This document shows, piece after piece, positions 1 to 12,127 of a DNA stretch of 64,000 bases. The stretch is from Triglochin maritima. Lineage: Eukaryota > Streptophyta > Magnoliopsida > Alismatales > Juncaginaceae. A model generated the notes under the pieces. That model ran no database searches. It saw only the letters and a program-made list of their open reading frames with translations, and was not told the DNA's origin. The position numbers and the translations under genes were made by a program. The stretch is taken from NCBI GenBank assembly GCA_963682175.1, contig OY821771.1, positions 41,932,201 to 41,996,200 on the forward strand, written 5' to 3'. Within the stretch, counting starts at the first letter, position 1; each line of letters starts with the position of its first letter.

Positions 1-1339
1 AGGAAAAACTGTGACGCATGTGTCCGTGCCTACAAATACATCTCTATTTAGCTAGCTAGTTGTTTACTATATCGCTTTAATTTTACGCATAAACAAATAT
101 TTTTCTATTATAAGAAATTGCAGTCCTGGGTTAAGTAAACTCGAAACTTACGATTTAATACAATTATACTCAGCCATTATACTGCGACTTAAGTCTTAAG
201 TGTATATACAGAATACAGTCAAATTAGTCCAAGTGAGTTGCATAATTAGGGTGCGGTTAATTACGTAATTTGATATGTGGTTTTAAGATACACTACACAC
301 ACTTGATGTTGTACCATTTTTTACCTATATCAGGATTTCGAAAAAGAAAACTGATTTTCAATGTGTTGGAGTTGAAAGGAACCGAATGCAAAAACATATG
401 AAGTTTGGAGAGAGTTGGATACATACATAAATAATAAATAATGTGTAAGCTTTGTCATGCCTTTCGAGGACATGGATATTTTAGGCAAAATGGCCAAATT
501 AAGAAGGTGTGATTCAAATGTCAGAGTAACACAGGAAATTGTGTAAAACAGCAGCTGGTTTATTTTCCTTTCTTAACAACAGTTTGTATATGTCTCTTGT
601 TGGCAATTAACGTGTGTAGTTGTTGCTCCTTCGGTGAGAACTCTTTCAAAATATATCCAGTACAAAGAAAACCCCACCAGCACATGGAGTAGAAAAGAAG
701 AGAATCGAACCATGAATTTCCTCTTCTCTTTGACTCTCTTTCCTTTGTTTGATGGATAAATTACGGTTTATCTTCCAAATTATGTCTCCGTATCAGTTTG
801 CTCTATAAAAAAAATTAAATTGTGCGAATCAGTACATTAAACTTTCAATAGGTAACACTTTGTCTACTTCTTTTTTGAGAATATTGCTATTTTCAACGTA
901 TTTATCAATATATTTTTATTGCTTGTCAAAAACACTTCTAATTGTAATTGTACGATAACAAACTAGAACTCATATTCGCTACCTGGCCTTTATGCATTGC
1001 CAAGAATATGTTTATTTTAATATATTTACTCTTATTATAAATTTGGTTTTTTTTTGTGAATCTAAAAAATTATGTTAACAACTTCTAAAAAACAATCTCC
1101 AATAACCATTGTGCGAAACGCACCATTAGTTTCTTTTTATTCCTTTTGGAAATCAAATTAGTAACCATAAAAATGGTGTTTTACATAAGAAATATAAATT
1201 TCAAGAATATAATTTGCATACCCTTGTAAAATAAGAATCTCCATATCCATCACTCTCACTCACTCTCTCCCTCCCATCGATATCCGTCCCCACCCCATCC
1301 CTCTCAACTTTATCAGTGCCCTCTCCTTTCCCTTTCACA
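1..1339. other. AT-rich upstream region of the HD-Zip gene
   Basis: I see no gene in this stretch. It is AT-rich with scattered TA-rich runs. From about 1240 it becomes a CT-rich tract, which is typical of plant 5' untranslated leaders, and it runs into the HD-Zip start. I could not pick out a convincing TATA box. The promoter of the downstream gene probably lies here, which is inference from position only. Confidence 0.5.
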
Positions 1340-1405
1340 ATGTATACCTCACTCCTCATCCACCCCTCACCATCTCCCAAACTGTTGAGTGTACTAGCTA
1401 GCTAG
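1340..1405 (+). promoter_or_regulatory. possible upstream ORF in the HD-Zip leader
   Basis: An ATG at 1340 opens a 21-codon ORF that closes at TAG 1403-1405, only 9 nt before the main ATG at 1415. It lies in the CT-rich leader, so it would be translated first if transcription starts upstream of it. Some HD-Zip I genes, such as ATHB1, have translation-repressing uORFs. I do not know that the ATHB13/23 clade does, so the regulatory role is inference. Confidence 0.3.
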
Positions 1406-1414
1406 CTAGCTTCA

Positions 1415-3137
1415 ATGATGCATGAGGGAGAGAAGCTGACCTCCTGCAACTCCATGCCTTCTTCTCAATTCTTCCCTCCAAATTTCCTCCTCCAAATGCA
1501 GACCCTACACGAAGACCACCACCCTCCCACCTCCCTCACCCAACTCCTCCCTCCCTCGGATCCTCACGACTACCAAGGTACACCACCCTCGACACTTTAT
1601 CCATCAGTCAACTGGAATTGGGTGGAATCAGCTTAGTTGGTAGATCTTTAATCTTGAAATTCTAAAATATAAATTAAATTATAAAAATATTTTCGTAATA
1701 TAATTAGTGGAACCACGTAGGTGTGACGACGTTTCTGGGTAAGAGATCGATGTCGTTTCCCTGTCTAGAGGCTTGCGAGGAGGCAACCGGGGAGGATGAC
1801 CTCTCGGACGACTGCTCCCAGCTAGGGGAGAAGAAGAGGAGGCTGAACATGGAGCAGGTGAAGACTCTAGAGAAGAATTTCGAGCTGGGGAACAAGCTGG
1901 AGCCGGAGAGGAAGATCCAGTTGGCAAGGGCACTCGGTCTCCAGCCGAGGCAGATCGCGATATGGTTCCAGAATCGGAGGGCGAGGTGGAAGACCAAGCA
2001 GCTGGAGAAGGACTATGATGTCCTCAAGAGGCACTTTGAGGCTTTGAAGTCTGACAATGATGTTCTCCAAGCTCACAACAAGAACCTTCAGGCTGAGGTA
2101 TGTATATATATATAATAAATGGGTGCATCATTCAATTCTGTCAAACATTGCATTGGTGGTACTCTTGTTACTATTGCAATCTTCATTATTGAAATTTAAA
2201 GAACATGTTTTACTTGTTACATTCGTGTGATCTTTGTTGGTGATAATTCAATACCCATTTATTTAGCTTCTCGATTTACAATTCCTTTTTAAATATTAAG
2301 TAGGAATTATTATTCTCTAAGGGTTAAATAGATTAATTAGCATTTGGTCAGTCTAGATCAAGTTGTCATGATATTCGCAATTGAAATAGTCGTGAGAGGT
2401 TACATCCAAGATGAAGATAGATTAAAATCCTAAATATATATTTTTTGTACCGGGAAGTCGAACAATTAAACTTCACCGTGAAAAGAAGTATGAACTTGAT
2501 AAGTTGCATTTGGATGACAACGATATTGTCTCTCTTCTTTTTTTGATAATTCTGACAGTGATATTGTCCTTTTTGAAGTCCGAGTCGTTCAAACTCAGAT
2601 CCGAACGTGGATAAAAGTAACAAAATACGAACAATCTTTGTGTTCACGACAGTTTTAAGCAAAACAAAGCATTCCATTCCAACCACAATCATTACAATTA
2701 TTTACATATGCACGACTAGCTCAACCTAGACTTAATTAGAATTTTTGTTTGTTTGATTAATTTTCAAGATTATGGCACTGAAAGGGATGAAACCACCAGA
2801 GCGGATCAACCTAAACAAAGAAAACGAGGGCTCAAGCAGCAACCGAAGCGACAACAGTTCCGACCTAAACCTCGGGATGTCGAGAACACAAGCAACCCCA
2901 GAGAGCCCTCCAAGCTCTCATCCCAGCACCAACCTGTCGTTCCTCCAATCACACCGGCCAACAAGCATGACCCAACTCCACCACAACTCCTCTTCCTCGT
3001 CTCGACCGGACCTAATGCACTGCCCCAAGGAAGAACACGGCAGGGTCCAGGACGAGAGCTTCTGCAATATGTTCACTAATTTGGATGACCAGACTGGGTT
3101 TTGGAGTGCATGGCATGAGCAACATAACTTCCATTGA
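1415..3137 (+). CDS. HB13: HD-Zip class I homeodomain-leucine zipper transcription factor, ATHB13/ATHB23-like
   Basis: Nuclear transcription factor expected to bind pseudopalindromic AATNATT sites as a dimer. Three exons, 1415-1577, 1721-2097 and 2769-3137, join in frame at GT-AG sites to give 302 residues, close to the usual length. A Ser/Pro-rich N-terminus leads into an FLGKRS motif near residue 59, typical of this clade. The homeodomain spans about 91-147, with helix 3 as [10 protein letters not shown] at 136-145. A leucine zipper follows directly, with leucines at 149, 156, 163, 170, 177 and 184. The C-terminal part has the INLNKE and SNRSDNSSD blocks known from ATHB13, and ends with a Trp-rich AHA-type segment (GFWSAW). 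Intron 2 is 671 bp. The start is the first of two adjacent ATGs. No lesion was seen. HB13 versus HB23 orthology is not settled by eye. A copia element sits 369 bp downstream in the same orientation. Confidence 0.95.
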
Positions 3138-3505
3138 TGTCTTGGGTGGATTAAGATTGTTTAATACATTAAGCAATGTCGTGTGAGGCAAATTGTCTTG
3201 ATTTGCTTGGAAATAAGGGTAGGTTGACCCGTTTCCTTGTTTTGAGTGATAAGTTGTAGCATCTCTTTTTCCAATATATATGACATAATTAAATAGGCCT
3301 TTTTAATTCGAAATGTTGTAGGATGCATCCTAGAGGTATGAGATCGAATATGGGATGGTTTTTAGCTCTAGGTGTGGTGTACATATGAAATTATCTGATA
3401 ATGAAAGGGGTTTAATTTGTTCATCTAACTAAGTTTCAATTCAACTGAATATATAGTTGTATTATTCCATTACCAAAATTGAAATTCTTCCATTCCTCTT
3501 ACTAT

Positions 3506-3733
3506 TATTAGGATATACATTTAGCCCAATGAACTGGGCCCATTTTATGTACCACATTCATTCTATTGTACTTTAATTTTAGTCCCATACTGTTCAATTG
3601 AATCATTGTAACTCATACCTATGATATAAATAGAACCTACTTCAATCTCTTCTACATAGAGATTGAAGGTCATCTTTCATTTTTCAAACTCCCTCTACAA
3701 ACCTTTCTCCCTTCTACATTTTATGCTCTATTA
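3506..3733 (+). repeat. copia 5' LTR
   Basis: The 228-bp direct repeat of 8380-8607 begins TATTAGGATA and ends CTCTATTA. It contains a TATA-like TATAAATAG around 3626, which would serve as the element promoter. Confidence 0.95.
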
Positions 3734-3747
3734 TGGTATCAAGAGCC
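3734..3747 (+). other. primer-binding site (initiator tRNA-Met type)
   Basis: The sequence TGGTATCAAGAGCC begins directly at the end of the 5' LTR. The usual plant copia site is TGGTATCAGAGC, complementary to the 3' end of initiator tRNA-Met. This copy has one extra A in the middle. The 474 bp between this site and the gag start form the untranslated leader. Confidence 0.85.
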
Positions 3748-4221
3748 AAATCAGCCTAACAGCCCATATTCTTTCCTTTCTTCCCCACAAACCCACCCAA
3801 AGATCTTCCAGCCCACCAGGCCCAACCGTCACTTCTTGATTCCACTCTCCCATTGGTTCTCACCACAAGCCACAGATCACCATCTCAACCGTCCAGAGAA
3901 AACACAAGCAAAATCCAACGTCTCTTCTCATCACACATATCACACTTATCCTTCACCATCCGATCGAATCAAATCCTTCATCCGATGGTTGCCAACGCTC
4001 CAGCAGTTCCTCCTCTCTGATTGGTCCCCATCCTCATCCCAGGATCCAAGATCCAAGCCGTTGTGCCACACACACTCTCTCCACCATCCGATTATCCCAA
4101 ACCTAGATCCAACGACTCCCATCTCTAAGATAAAACCAAGAAAATCTTCCCAAACCTATCTCTTCCGCCGCAACATCACTTTTTCTCCAACGAAAAACCT
4201 ATCATCTTCCAAACAAAACCC

Positions 4222-7200
4222 ATGACTCCGTCCATTTCCTCCACCTCCACCAACCAAGAAACCTCCGGCGTGCTTCCGCCACTAGCTATTCCCTCCACTT
4301 CATCTTTTTCTGTGCACATTCGCTTAGATCGCGACAACTACTACCTCTGGCGTTCCCAGATCATTCCTCTTATTCGTGGCCATGATTTGTTTGGCTACCT
4401 TGATGGTTCCCTACCATGTCCCCCACCCTTCCTAACTTCGGTACCATCCACCTCACCAGCTACCAGCCTCACCACCGTAAACCCTGCCTTTAACCTATGG
4501 TGGAAACAAGATCAACTACTACTTGGATGGCTCTGTTCCACTCTAACCGAATCTGTCATGTCTCACATAGTTGGATGTGAAACCACGACTGCTGCCTGGA
4601 CCAGTCTTGAGCACCTTTATGCCTCCCACTCCAGATCTCGCATCTTGCAACTCCGCCTACAACTTCAAACCATCAAGAAAGGTGCATCCTCCGTCACAGA
4701 CTACCTCCAGCAAATGACGTCTCTCTCCAACAAACTCTCTGCCGTCGCCAATCCTGTCTCCGATGCAGACCTTGTGTTACATATCCTCTCAGGCCTTGGA
4801 CCTGAATACGACTCCTTTGTCACCTCCATAACCACTCGACAAGATCCTATATCCATTGAAGATCTCCACAGCATGCTTCTCTGTCATGAAACTCGACTGG
4901 AGAAACACCACACCCCAGATCCATCCGTCAACAACGCCATCAAAGCATCTGACACTTCTCGTACTAGCTCCGGACGTTCCAACAATCGGCCTAACAATCG
5001 CAACAACTCTGGACGCAACAACTCCCGCTTCCGCACTAACAACACCCATAACAACTCTTCTGGTTCTAAATCCCGTATCCAGTGCCAGATATGTACAAAA
5101 CTGGGCCACTCAGCTCTCCAATGCTACAAACGGTTTGATCTCTCTTTACAATCCCCTTCTAATCCCTCTGCTAATATGGCTTCTGCCTGTCATGCAGTAA
5201 GTGATGCTTGGTACCCTGACTCGGGCGCAACACATCACTTAACAAATGACACTGGTAGTTTCCATGACTCGCAAGAATATGTTGGATCCGATATGAGCCA
5301 AACAGCAAATGGCACAGGTTTGCCTATTCTTCGCACTGGATCTCTCACTTTTCCCTCTTCTCTTAAACCCTTACGTATGCATAATGTTTTCTTTGTTCCA
5401 TCCATTACACGTAAACTATTAAGTGTTGCTAAATTTACTGCTGACAACAATGTTTATTTTGAGTTCTTTCCAAATTATTGTCTTGTCAAGGATCTCTCCT
5501 CGGGGCAGGTCCTTCTCAGAGGACAACTTGAGCACGGTCTATATCGACTCCATCTCTCCGGACTCTGGCCTCGCAAGTTAGTTTTCCTGGGTGAACGCGC
5601 TCCTGTTTCAATCTGGCATCAGCGTCTGGGACATCCCTCTACGCGAATAGCTCAAACTATTCTTCATCGTCATGGTTTGCCCGTTTCAGGCTCTAAAACT
5701 ATGCATACTTGTCATACTTGTCCTCAAATAAAGAACATCAAACTACCATTTCATTCTTCTAATAATCATACTACTGCTCCTCTTCAAGTAATTCATGTTG
5801 ATGTTTGGGGTCCTGCACCCACTATTTCGTCTACCGGAAAACGTTTTTATGTTAGCTTTCTAGATGATTTCTCTCGCTACACTTGGCTTTTTCCTATCTC
5901 ATGCAAATTTGAAGTTATTTCAATCTTTCAACGTTTCAAACTACAAGTTGAAAACTTTTTTTCCTGTAAAATTATTAACTTTCAAAGCGATTGGGGAGGA
6001 GAATTTCGTAATGTTTCACGTTTTTTATCTGATCATGGCATCAATCATAGAATTATTTGTCCTCACACCCATGAACAAAATGGATCAATTGAGCGCAAAC
6101 ATCGTCACATAGTTGATACTGGTTTATCATTACTTAAACATTCTAGTGTTCCTAATAAATTTTGGGATGATGCGTTTCTTTCCTCAGTCTTTTTAATCAA
6201 CGGACTTCCCACTCCTATACTTAACAATATCTCTCCATTTGAAAAACTTTTTAGAAAACCACCAGACTATTCTATTTTAAAAGTCTTTGGTTGCACTTGT
6301 TTTCCTTATCTAAGGCCCTATAGGTCCAATAAACTCCAAGCCCGATCTACTGCTTGTGTGTTTTTGGGCTATAGTGTTAATCACAAAGGGTATAAATGTT
6401 ATGATTTAGAAAATTCTAAAACATATATTTCTCGACATGTGGTATTTGATGAAAATTCATTTCCTTGTGCTAAGGCTATGCCTGTTGAGGTATCTGGTAG
6501 TCGCACTTACACCTCTGCCATACCCCATCCATATGTTTCTGACATAGCATCCCCACAGCATATCTTGACAGCTCCTAACAATTCATCCACTACACCATCA
6601 CCTCCAACTACAGAGACACCATCATCCACATTACCATTATCCTCTACAACACCTACTAGTCCACACACTTCTCCTGATACTACCAACACCCAAAATAATC
6701 ATCCACCCATCTCCCATCCCATGACCACCCGAACAAAAGATCACACCCGCAGACCAAAAGAATTTCATGGTTTCAAAACCTTTCACACCACCAAACATCC
6801 TGCATCCACTTCCCTTTCTGACACAACACCCTCGAATTTTTCAATTGCTGTCAAAAATGCTAAGTGGAGGGCGGCTATGGATGATGAGTTTAAAGCACTG
6901 ACTTTCAACAAAACTTGGTCACTTGTTCCTGTTTCTTCTAGTAAAAACTTGGTTGGTTGCAAATGGGTTTATCGTATAAAATGAAATCCCGATGGTTCTG
7001 TTTTAAAATACAAGGCACGTTTAGTTGCTAAGGGGTTCCATCAGGAAGCAGGTGTTGACTACGATGAAACATTTAGCCCAGTTGTTAAACCTGTGACTAT
7101 TCGTGTGGTTCTCTCTCTCGCTATCTCCAAAAACTGGGCTATTAGACAACTAGACGTTAATAATGCCTTTTTAAACGGTGATCTCCAAGAGGAAGTCTAC

Positions 7201-8372
7201 ATGACTCAACCTCAAGGATACACTAATCCTTCCTTCCCCCATCATATTTGTAGACTTCACAAAGCAATCTACGGGCTCAAACAGGCCCCACGTGCCTGGT
7301 TCACCAAATTAGCAAATAAGCTTGGTGAACTTGGATTTCGCCCAAGTTTATCTGATACATCTATGTTCATTTTAAAAACAGGTCAACATTTACTGATCAT
7401 CCTTGTCTACGTTGATGATATTCTCATTACCGGCAGTTCTCCCCAACTTCTCTCTCAGGTTGTTTCAACCCTTAACTCTACCTTTTTCCCTAAAGGATTT
7501 AGGTTCTATTCACTACTTTCTAGGAATAGAAGCCCACAAAACAAATTCAGGCATGTTTTTTAACCAGCAAAAGTATATTTCTGATCTATTGCTTAAAACT
7601 AACATGCACAACGCTAAACCAATCAGCACCCCTTCTTGTCCATCCACAAAGTTAACACGCCACACTGGTTCACCAATGCATGATGTTTTTCTCTATAGAA
7701 GTATTGTGGGTGCCCTTCAGTATATAACCTTAACTAGACCTGATATCACATATTCTGTTAATCGTGTATGTCAGTTTATGCATAGTCCCAATGATGATCA
7801 CTGGACTTCTGTCAAACGAATCCTAAGATATTTAAAACATACTATTAATTATGGTCTAAATTATGTATGTACGCCTCCTACAAAAATAAGCCACTTGTCT
7901 GCATTCTCTGATGCAGATTGGGCTGGGGACTTAGACGACCGCCGCTCTACCTCTGGTTATTGTGTCTACCTTGGCCACAACTTAGTAGCCTGGAAATCAA
8001 AAAAAACAAGCCACTGTTGCCAAGTCAAGCACCGAAGCAGAGTATAAAAGTCTGTCACATGCCACAGCTGAAGTGATATGGATACAACAGCTACTCCGGG
8101 ATCTGCATCTGCCATGTCTCACTCCTCCCACTTTATGGTGTGACAACATTGGAGCTACCTACCTTGCTGCTAATCCTGTCTTTCACGCTCGAACCAAACA
8201 TGTGGAAATTGATTTCCACTTTGTTAGGGAAAAAGTCGCATCAAAGCAGCTTAATATACGCTTTATCTCCAGTAAAGACCAAACAGCTGATGTTTTTACT
8301 AAGTCACTACCTTCCCCTCAGTTCAATCTTCTTCGTTCCAAGCTCACTGTTGTTCCCTCACTATTCGCTTGA
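4222..8372 (+). pseudogene. copia gag-pol polyprotein gene, interrupted by one stop and two frameshifts
   Basis: The domains appear in copia order. A UBN2-type gag is followed by a CCHC zinc knuckle (CQICTKLGHSALQC, near 5083). The protease motif DSGATHH is near 5218. The GAG-pre-integrase motif WHQRLGHPS and the integrase core (DVWG, DWGGEF, ERKH) come next, then reverse transcriptase with YVDD near 7407 and copia RNase H ending at TGA 8370-8372. Three lesions are visible. There is an in-frame TGA at 6982-6984 at the start of RT. There is one extra base in the T run at 7483-7487, just after the YVDD region. There is one extra base in the A8 run at 7999-8006, in RNase H. The first 920 codons are open. 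As written the copy cannot make a full polyprotein. The two homopolymer changes could be assembly errors; the TGA is less likely to be. Confidence 0.93.
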
Positions 8373-8379
8373 GGGGGGA
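8371..8379 (+). other. polypurine tract
   Basis: GAGGGGGGA lies immediately 5' of the 3' LTR, where plus-strand DNA synthesis of LTR elements is primed. It overlaps the last bases of the RNase H reading frame. Confidence 0.85.
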
Positions 8380-8607
8380 TATTAGGATATACATTTAGCC
8401 CAATGAACTGGGCCCATTTTATGTACCACATTCATTCTATTGTACTTTAATTTTAGTCCCATACTGTTCAATTGAATCATTGTAACTCATACCTATGATA
8501 TAAATAGAACCTACTTCAATCTCTTCTACATAGAGATTGAAGGTCATCTTTCCTTTTTCAAACTCCTTCTACAATCCTTTCTCCCTTCTACATTTTATGC
8601 TCTATTA
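8380..8607 (+). repeat. copia 3' LTR
   Basis: This is the second 228-bp LTR. It differs from the 5' LTR at three positions, all in its last 90 bp. It is followed by the TSD copy ACTAT at 8608-8612. Confidence 0.95.
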
Positions 8608-8612
8608 ACTAT

Positions 8613-11600
8613 TATTAAATCCGGTAAGATTCTCTTTGGAACTTGGCATTTTGCTAGGTGTATTTTTGTAAATTTACTTCCTGGACCAGAATAGCACCAC
8701 AAGCTCATTGTTAGAAACATTTGTAATAGTTATATATTCATTATTACAGTTAAGAATTTACTGCAATAGGTTGTATTAAATGTGATTTTAGATTCAATTA
8801 TATTTCGAGAGAAAGACTATTGAGAGTCGGTTATGAAATCCTAATCTAGAATTTTTAACTAAGTTCTGTTATAAACTATTTCAAGAGAAATAACCTACCA
8901 TCTTAGTTAAACCCAATCAAGTGTGTAACATTAATAATTGAACGGACTAAAATCCAACATCACACACTTAAAAAATTGTCCACAGAAGTGAATGCTAACA
9001 ATGTGACGATTTATTGCAAGCGAAACAAAAGCAAATGCCTCACGTACGTCCTCTTCATATATAGATCAACCTAGACACTTAATTCCCCATAAATCAACCA
9101 AATCACTGTTACAACTTGTACTCGGACATCACTGGTGACTGGCGTATATGCACCACTTCAAGCCTGAAACAATAATCCAATTGCAAACTGAGTGAGTACG
9201 GACGTACACATGTTATGCATGTCGGAGAACCAAACCAAACTCAGTAGGCCCAGAAAGTAATCACTGAAGATGACTATTTCTGCCCGCCATTCACAAGTAA
9301 TTAAATAATTATACGCCACTACAATCAATAACCAAACTAACCCATGCACTTGTTTTTACAGGGAGATTTGATTTGGTACAGACATGGAATATGAGAGGTG
9401 GGGAACAAGACAAGAAGGAAAGTGATGGCATGGGACACCACATACGTACGGTGGGCTGAAAGATTTAAGTTCAATGAGTAAAGCAGGCGATGTCCAAAGT
9501 AAACTTTTCTTTTTATGACCCAAAAAGTCTTATAAATACGTTCAATGTATAACAAATGAGTTGTTTTCCTTTAAATTGTAGGTAGTACACAGTGTTTTTC
9601 TTTTCTAATGATTTCTCTTATGATAACTGTTAATTTTAGTCATTAATGCTAAATTGTAATCAACATCGTCTCACAAATCACAAGTTGCTTATTGGGGTAG
9701 AGTTTGAATTTACGTTGTACATGCACTCAACGTATACTTGAAACAGTTGAGATACGTAGTAAGTATAATTTTCAATTATTTTTAGATTGGAACTTACACT
9801 AACCCGTTGAAACTTGAAAGATGGATTTAAGGTCAGAAACAGTAGTTTTTACCCGTAATCCATCTATTGTAATTAAACTCTTTTGATAATTACAATTCAT
9901 TACTCTCACAATAGATTTCTGATATTGGTTAATCCAATATTAGAATTTTCAACTTGCAGTAGCCAAGTTGGTGGACACCACGGTAAAGTTGGAAGGATGA
10001 TGCGTAGGGGTTACAGTAAAATGATCTATGAAAGTCGTTCTGACCTCTGACAAGGTCGGTATCTTAGCAGTGGCCTTTGGTGTGAGACTGTGAGTGTGGG
10101 ATCGATGGAGCTTTGCATGTGACACTACTACTGCCGGACCACTTACTATTCCTTCCAGACTCCTTTTAGCGTAGGGCCTGAACCTTTTTTTACTTTTCAC
10201 ATAAAATTACATCCCCAAAAGGCCGAGAACTTCATTTTGTTGTCACACGTATGTTCTTGTGGTGTAAAATTAAAGCAACATAAATAAATATAAAAGGCAC
10301 CCTCAGAATGACGTAGGTCTTTTGTTAAAGTTTTTGTACTCTGTTTTGCAGTTAATTAATTGTACATTCTGCCTAATTCGCTGAAGCTTCTTTCTTAGTC
10401 CGGTTGTTCCAACACAAATATCTATTGACTAAGCTAGTCCTAGTCCTATTATCTACCAAATGATGTAAGAATGTGACCGGGTTTGTTCACAAATCTTGAC
10501 GTAGCAAATAGCAAGTATATGCTATGGGGCCCTATTTGCTATATAAAAAGGTAGAACACAAGAAAACATGCAAGCTTGTACATATGTAGGGCTGTCAACT
10601 CTGTCCTGAACTCAAAACTTTACTCAATAAATGTCCGACTCATTTACACACACATATATATATGTCATCTGACTTCAAATAATTTTTTGTTTACGAGTAC
10701 GAAAGAAATAATTCTCTCTTAAGTAGCTTTTCATGAGATGTATATACTATTTAATTCTTGATTCAAGAGATCCCATTTCTTTCATCTTCTGTTTGGAAAT
10801 TAACATAGGTCAAATTCTTAGAATAACATAATTTTTTTATTATAACGATGTCAAATTAGATAATTTTAAAAGAAAACGTATGAGAAGCATATCTTGGTAC
10901 TACAAAATCATTTAGTACATGATAGATAATATATACCAAGACATGTGAGTGGCATTACTGATTTAGTGTATATATATATTATGTCAATTCTTTTTCTTTT
11001 AGATATATACAAGTTTGCAATATTACAACGTTTGGAGATATCTCAGCATGGCGGTGTCAGGCCAATTGAGTAAGACAGACCGCATGTTTGGGACCAATAT
11101 GGGCCGTCGTGGTCAAAGCAAGTAGGCAAATGCGGATCAGGTCGAATCTGGATTGGCTTGCAGGACTTGAACAGATAAGGCTGGCGCCACCACATTGTCT
11201 TACTTAACCCATATTTTCATCGTTTATCGTAGATTAATTAATGATTGCATGTTGTGTTCCACCAAACTACGCACTTATATCCTTCCATCTTCGTAGCTAA
11301 AAATTTCTGTAGTTATGTGTCTGATATCATTTCAACTAGGTTCAGTCGTCCTCAATGTCAGTAAAATTTGAGCTTCTTGGTATGGCCTAGGGGATGAACA
11401 AGGTTCTTAAAATAATTTACAATTACTTAACCATATATCATAATTCTATATATAAATGTAACTGACAAATTCTACGTGGTAACAGCCTGGAGATGGTATG
11501 GAAACGAAGAACAGTAGAAGAAAAGAAAAGAAAAGAGAAAAGAAGAAAATGGTTAAGTTCGTCAGATTCAAATCTATATGATCCAACTATCTGAACTTCG

Positions 11601-12127
11601 GGCAAATTGCTAACCGGATACAATGAGCAATGAAAACATATTGGGCTTTACATAATTGGGCCTAGTCATCTAAAACAAAGAAATATAGGTTAAAGTAATT
11701 AATCTGTGATGGGTTCGAAATAAGTGAAATAAATTTTAAAACTCAAGTTCCTTAACTTTCCTGAAATATGGAGTACAAGTGGGAGAAGTCATACTAAGTA
11801 CAATTTCATGACGTTCTAGAATTCTATGAACTTCGTTAAATTTTCCTACAAACCGATTATTTAATTATTATTATTTTTGAAAGTTCAATTTCCTACTTTT
11901 ATCTATTTTCCTACAAACCAATCACATCTTAACTAAAACTCTTGAACTCCGATTCTCATCAACCTATACATATATGCTCATTGGTCCTTCTAGCAATGCT
12001 TAATTACACATAATACTCTCTGTCGAGTTGGACAGTGAAAATATGCAACTTCCAACTTGCCAAGGTGATACTGGAATGGTTGCCCAATGATTTGTGAACA
12101 AATCAGAAACTTATTCACCATTAAAGA
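8613..12127. other. gene-free AT-rich region
   Basis: I find no ORF or RNA gene that I can support. The sequence is AT-rich with scattered short palindromes. TAGGGCTGTCAACTC at about 10588 resembles a hAT-type terminus, but I found no partner end, so no element is called. Confidence 0.5.

Larger units (their letters stand above)
3506..8607 (+). mobile_element. Ty1-copia LTR retrotransposon, nearly identical LTRs, TSD ACTAT
   Basis: A complete copia element of 5,102 bp. Both LTRs are 228 bp (3506-3733 and 8380-8607) with three differences that I counted. The 5-bp TSD ACTAT lies at 3501-3505 and 8608-8612. A primer-binding site resembling initiator tRNA-Met (3734-3747) follows the 5' LTR, and a polypurine tract precedes the 3' LTR. 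The single gag-pol region has the copia order gag, protease, integrase, RT, RNase H. The short LTRs are reminiscent of the Ale/Retrofit lineage, but that is a guess. The LTR termini read TA...TA instead of TG...CA. The DNA after the 3' TSD also reads TATTA, which leaves the exact right edge slightly ambiguous. Low LTR divergence indicates a recent insertion. Confidence 0.96.

Noticed and set aside
3836..4225. 129-codon ORF before copia gag
   Set aside because: Lies in the untranslated leader between the primer-binding site and gag, with no recognisable domain.
10585..10605. TAGGGCTGTCAACTC resembling a hAT terminus
   Set aside because: No inverted partner or 8-bp TSD was found within a few kb.
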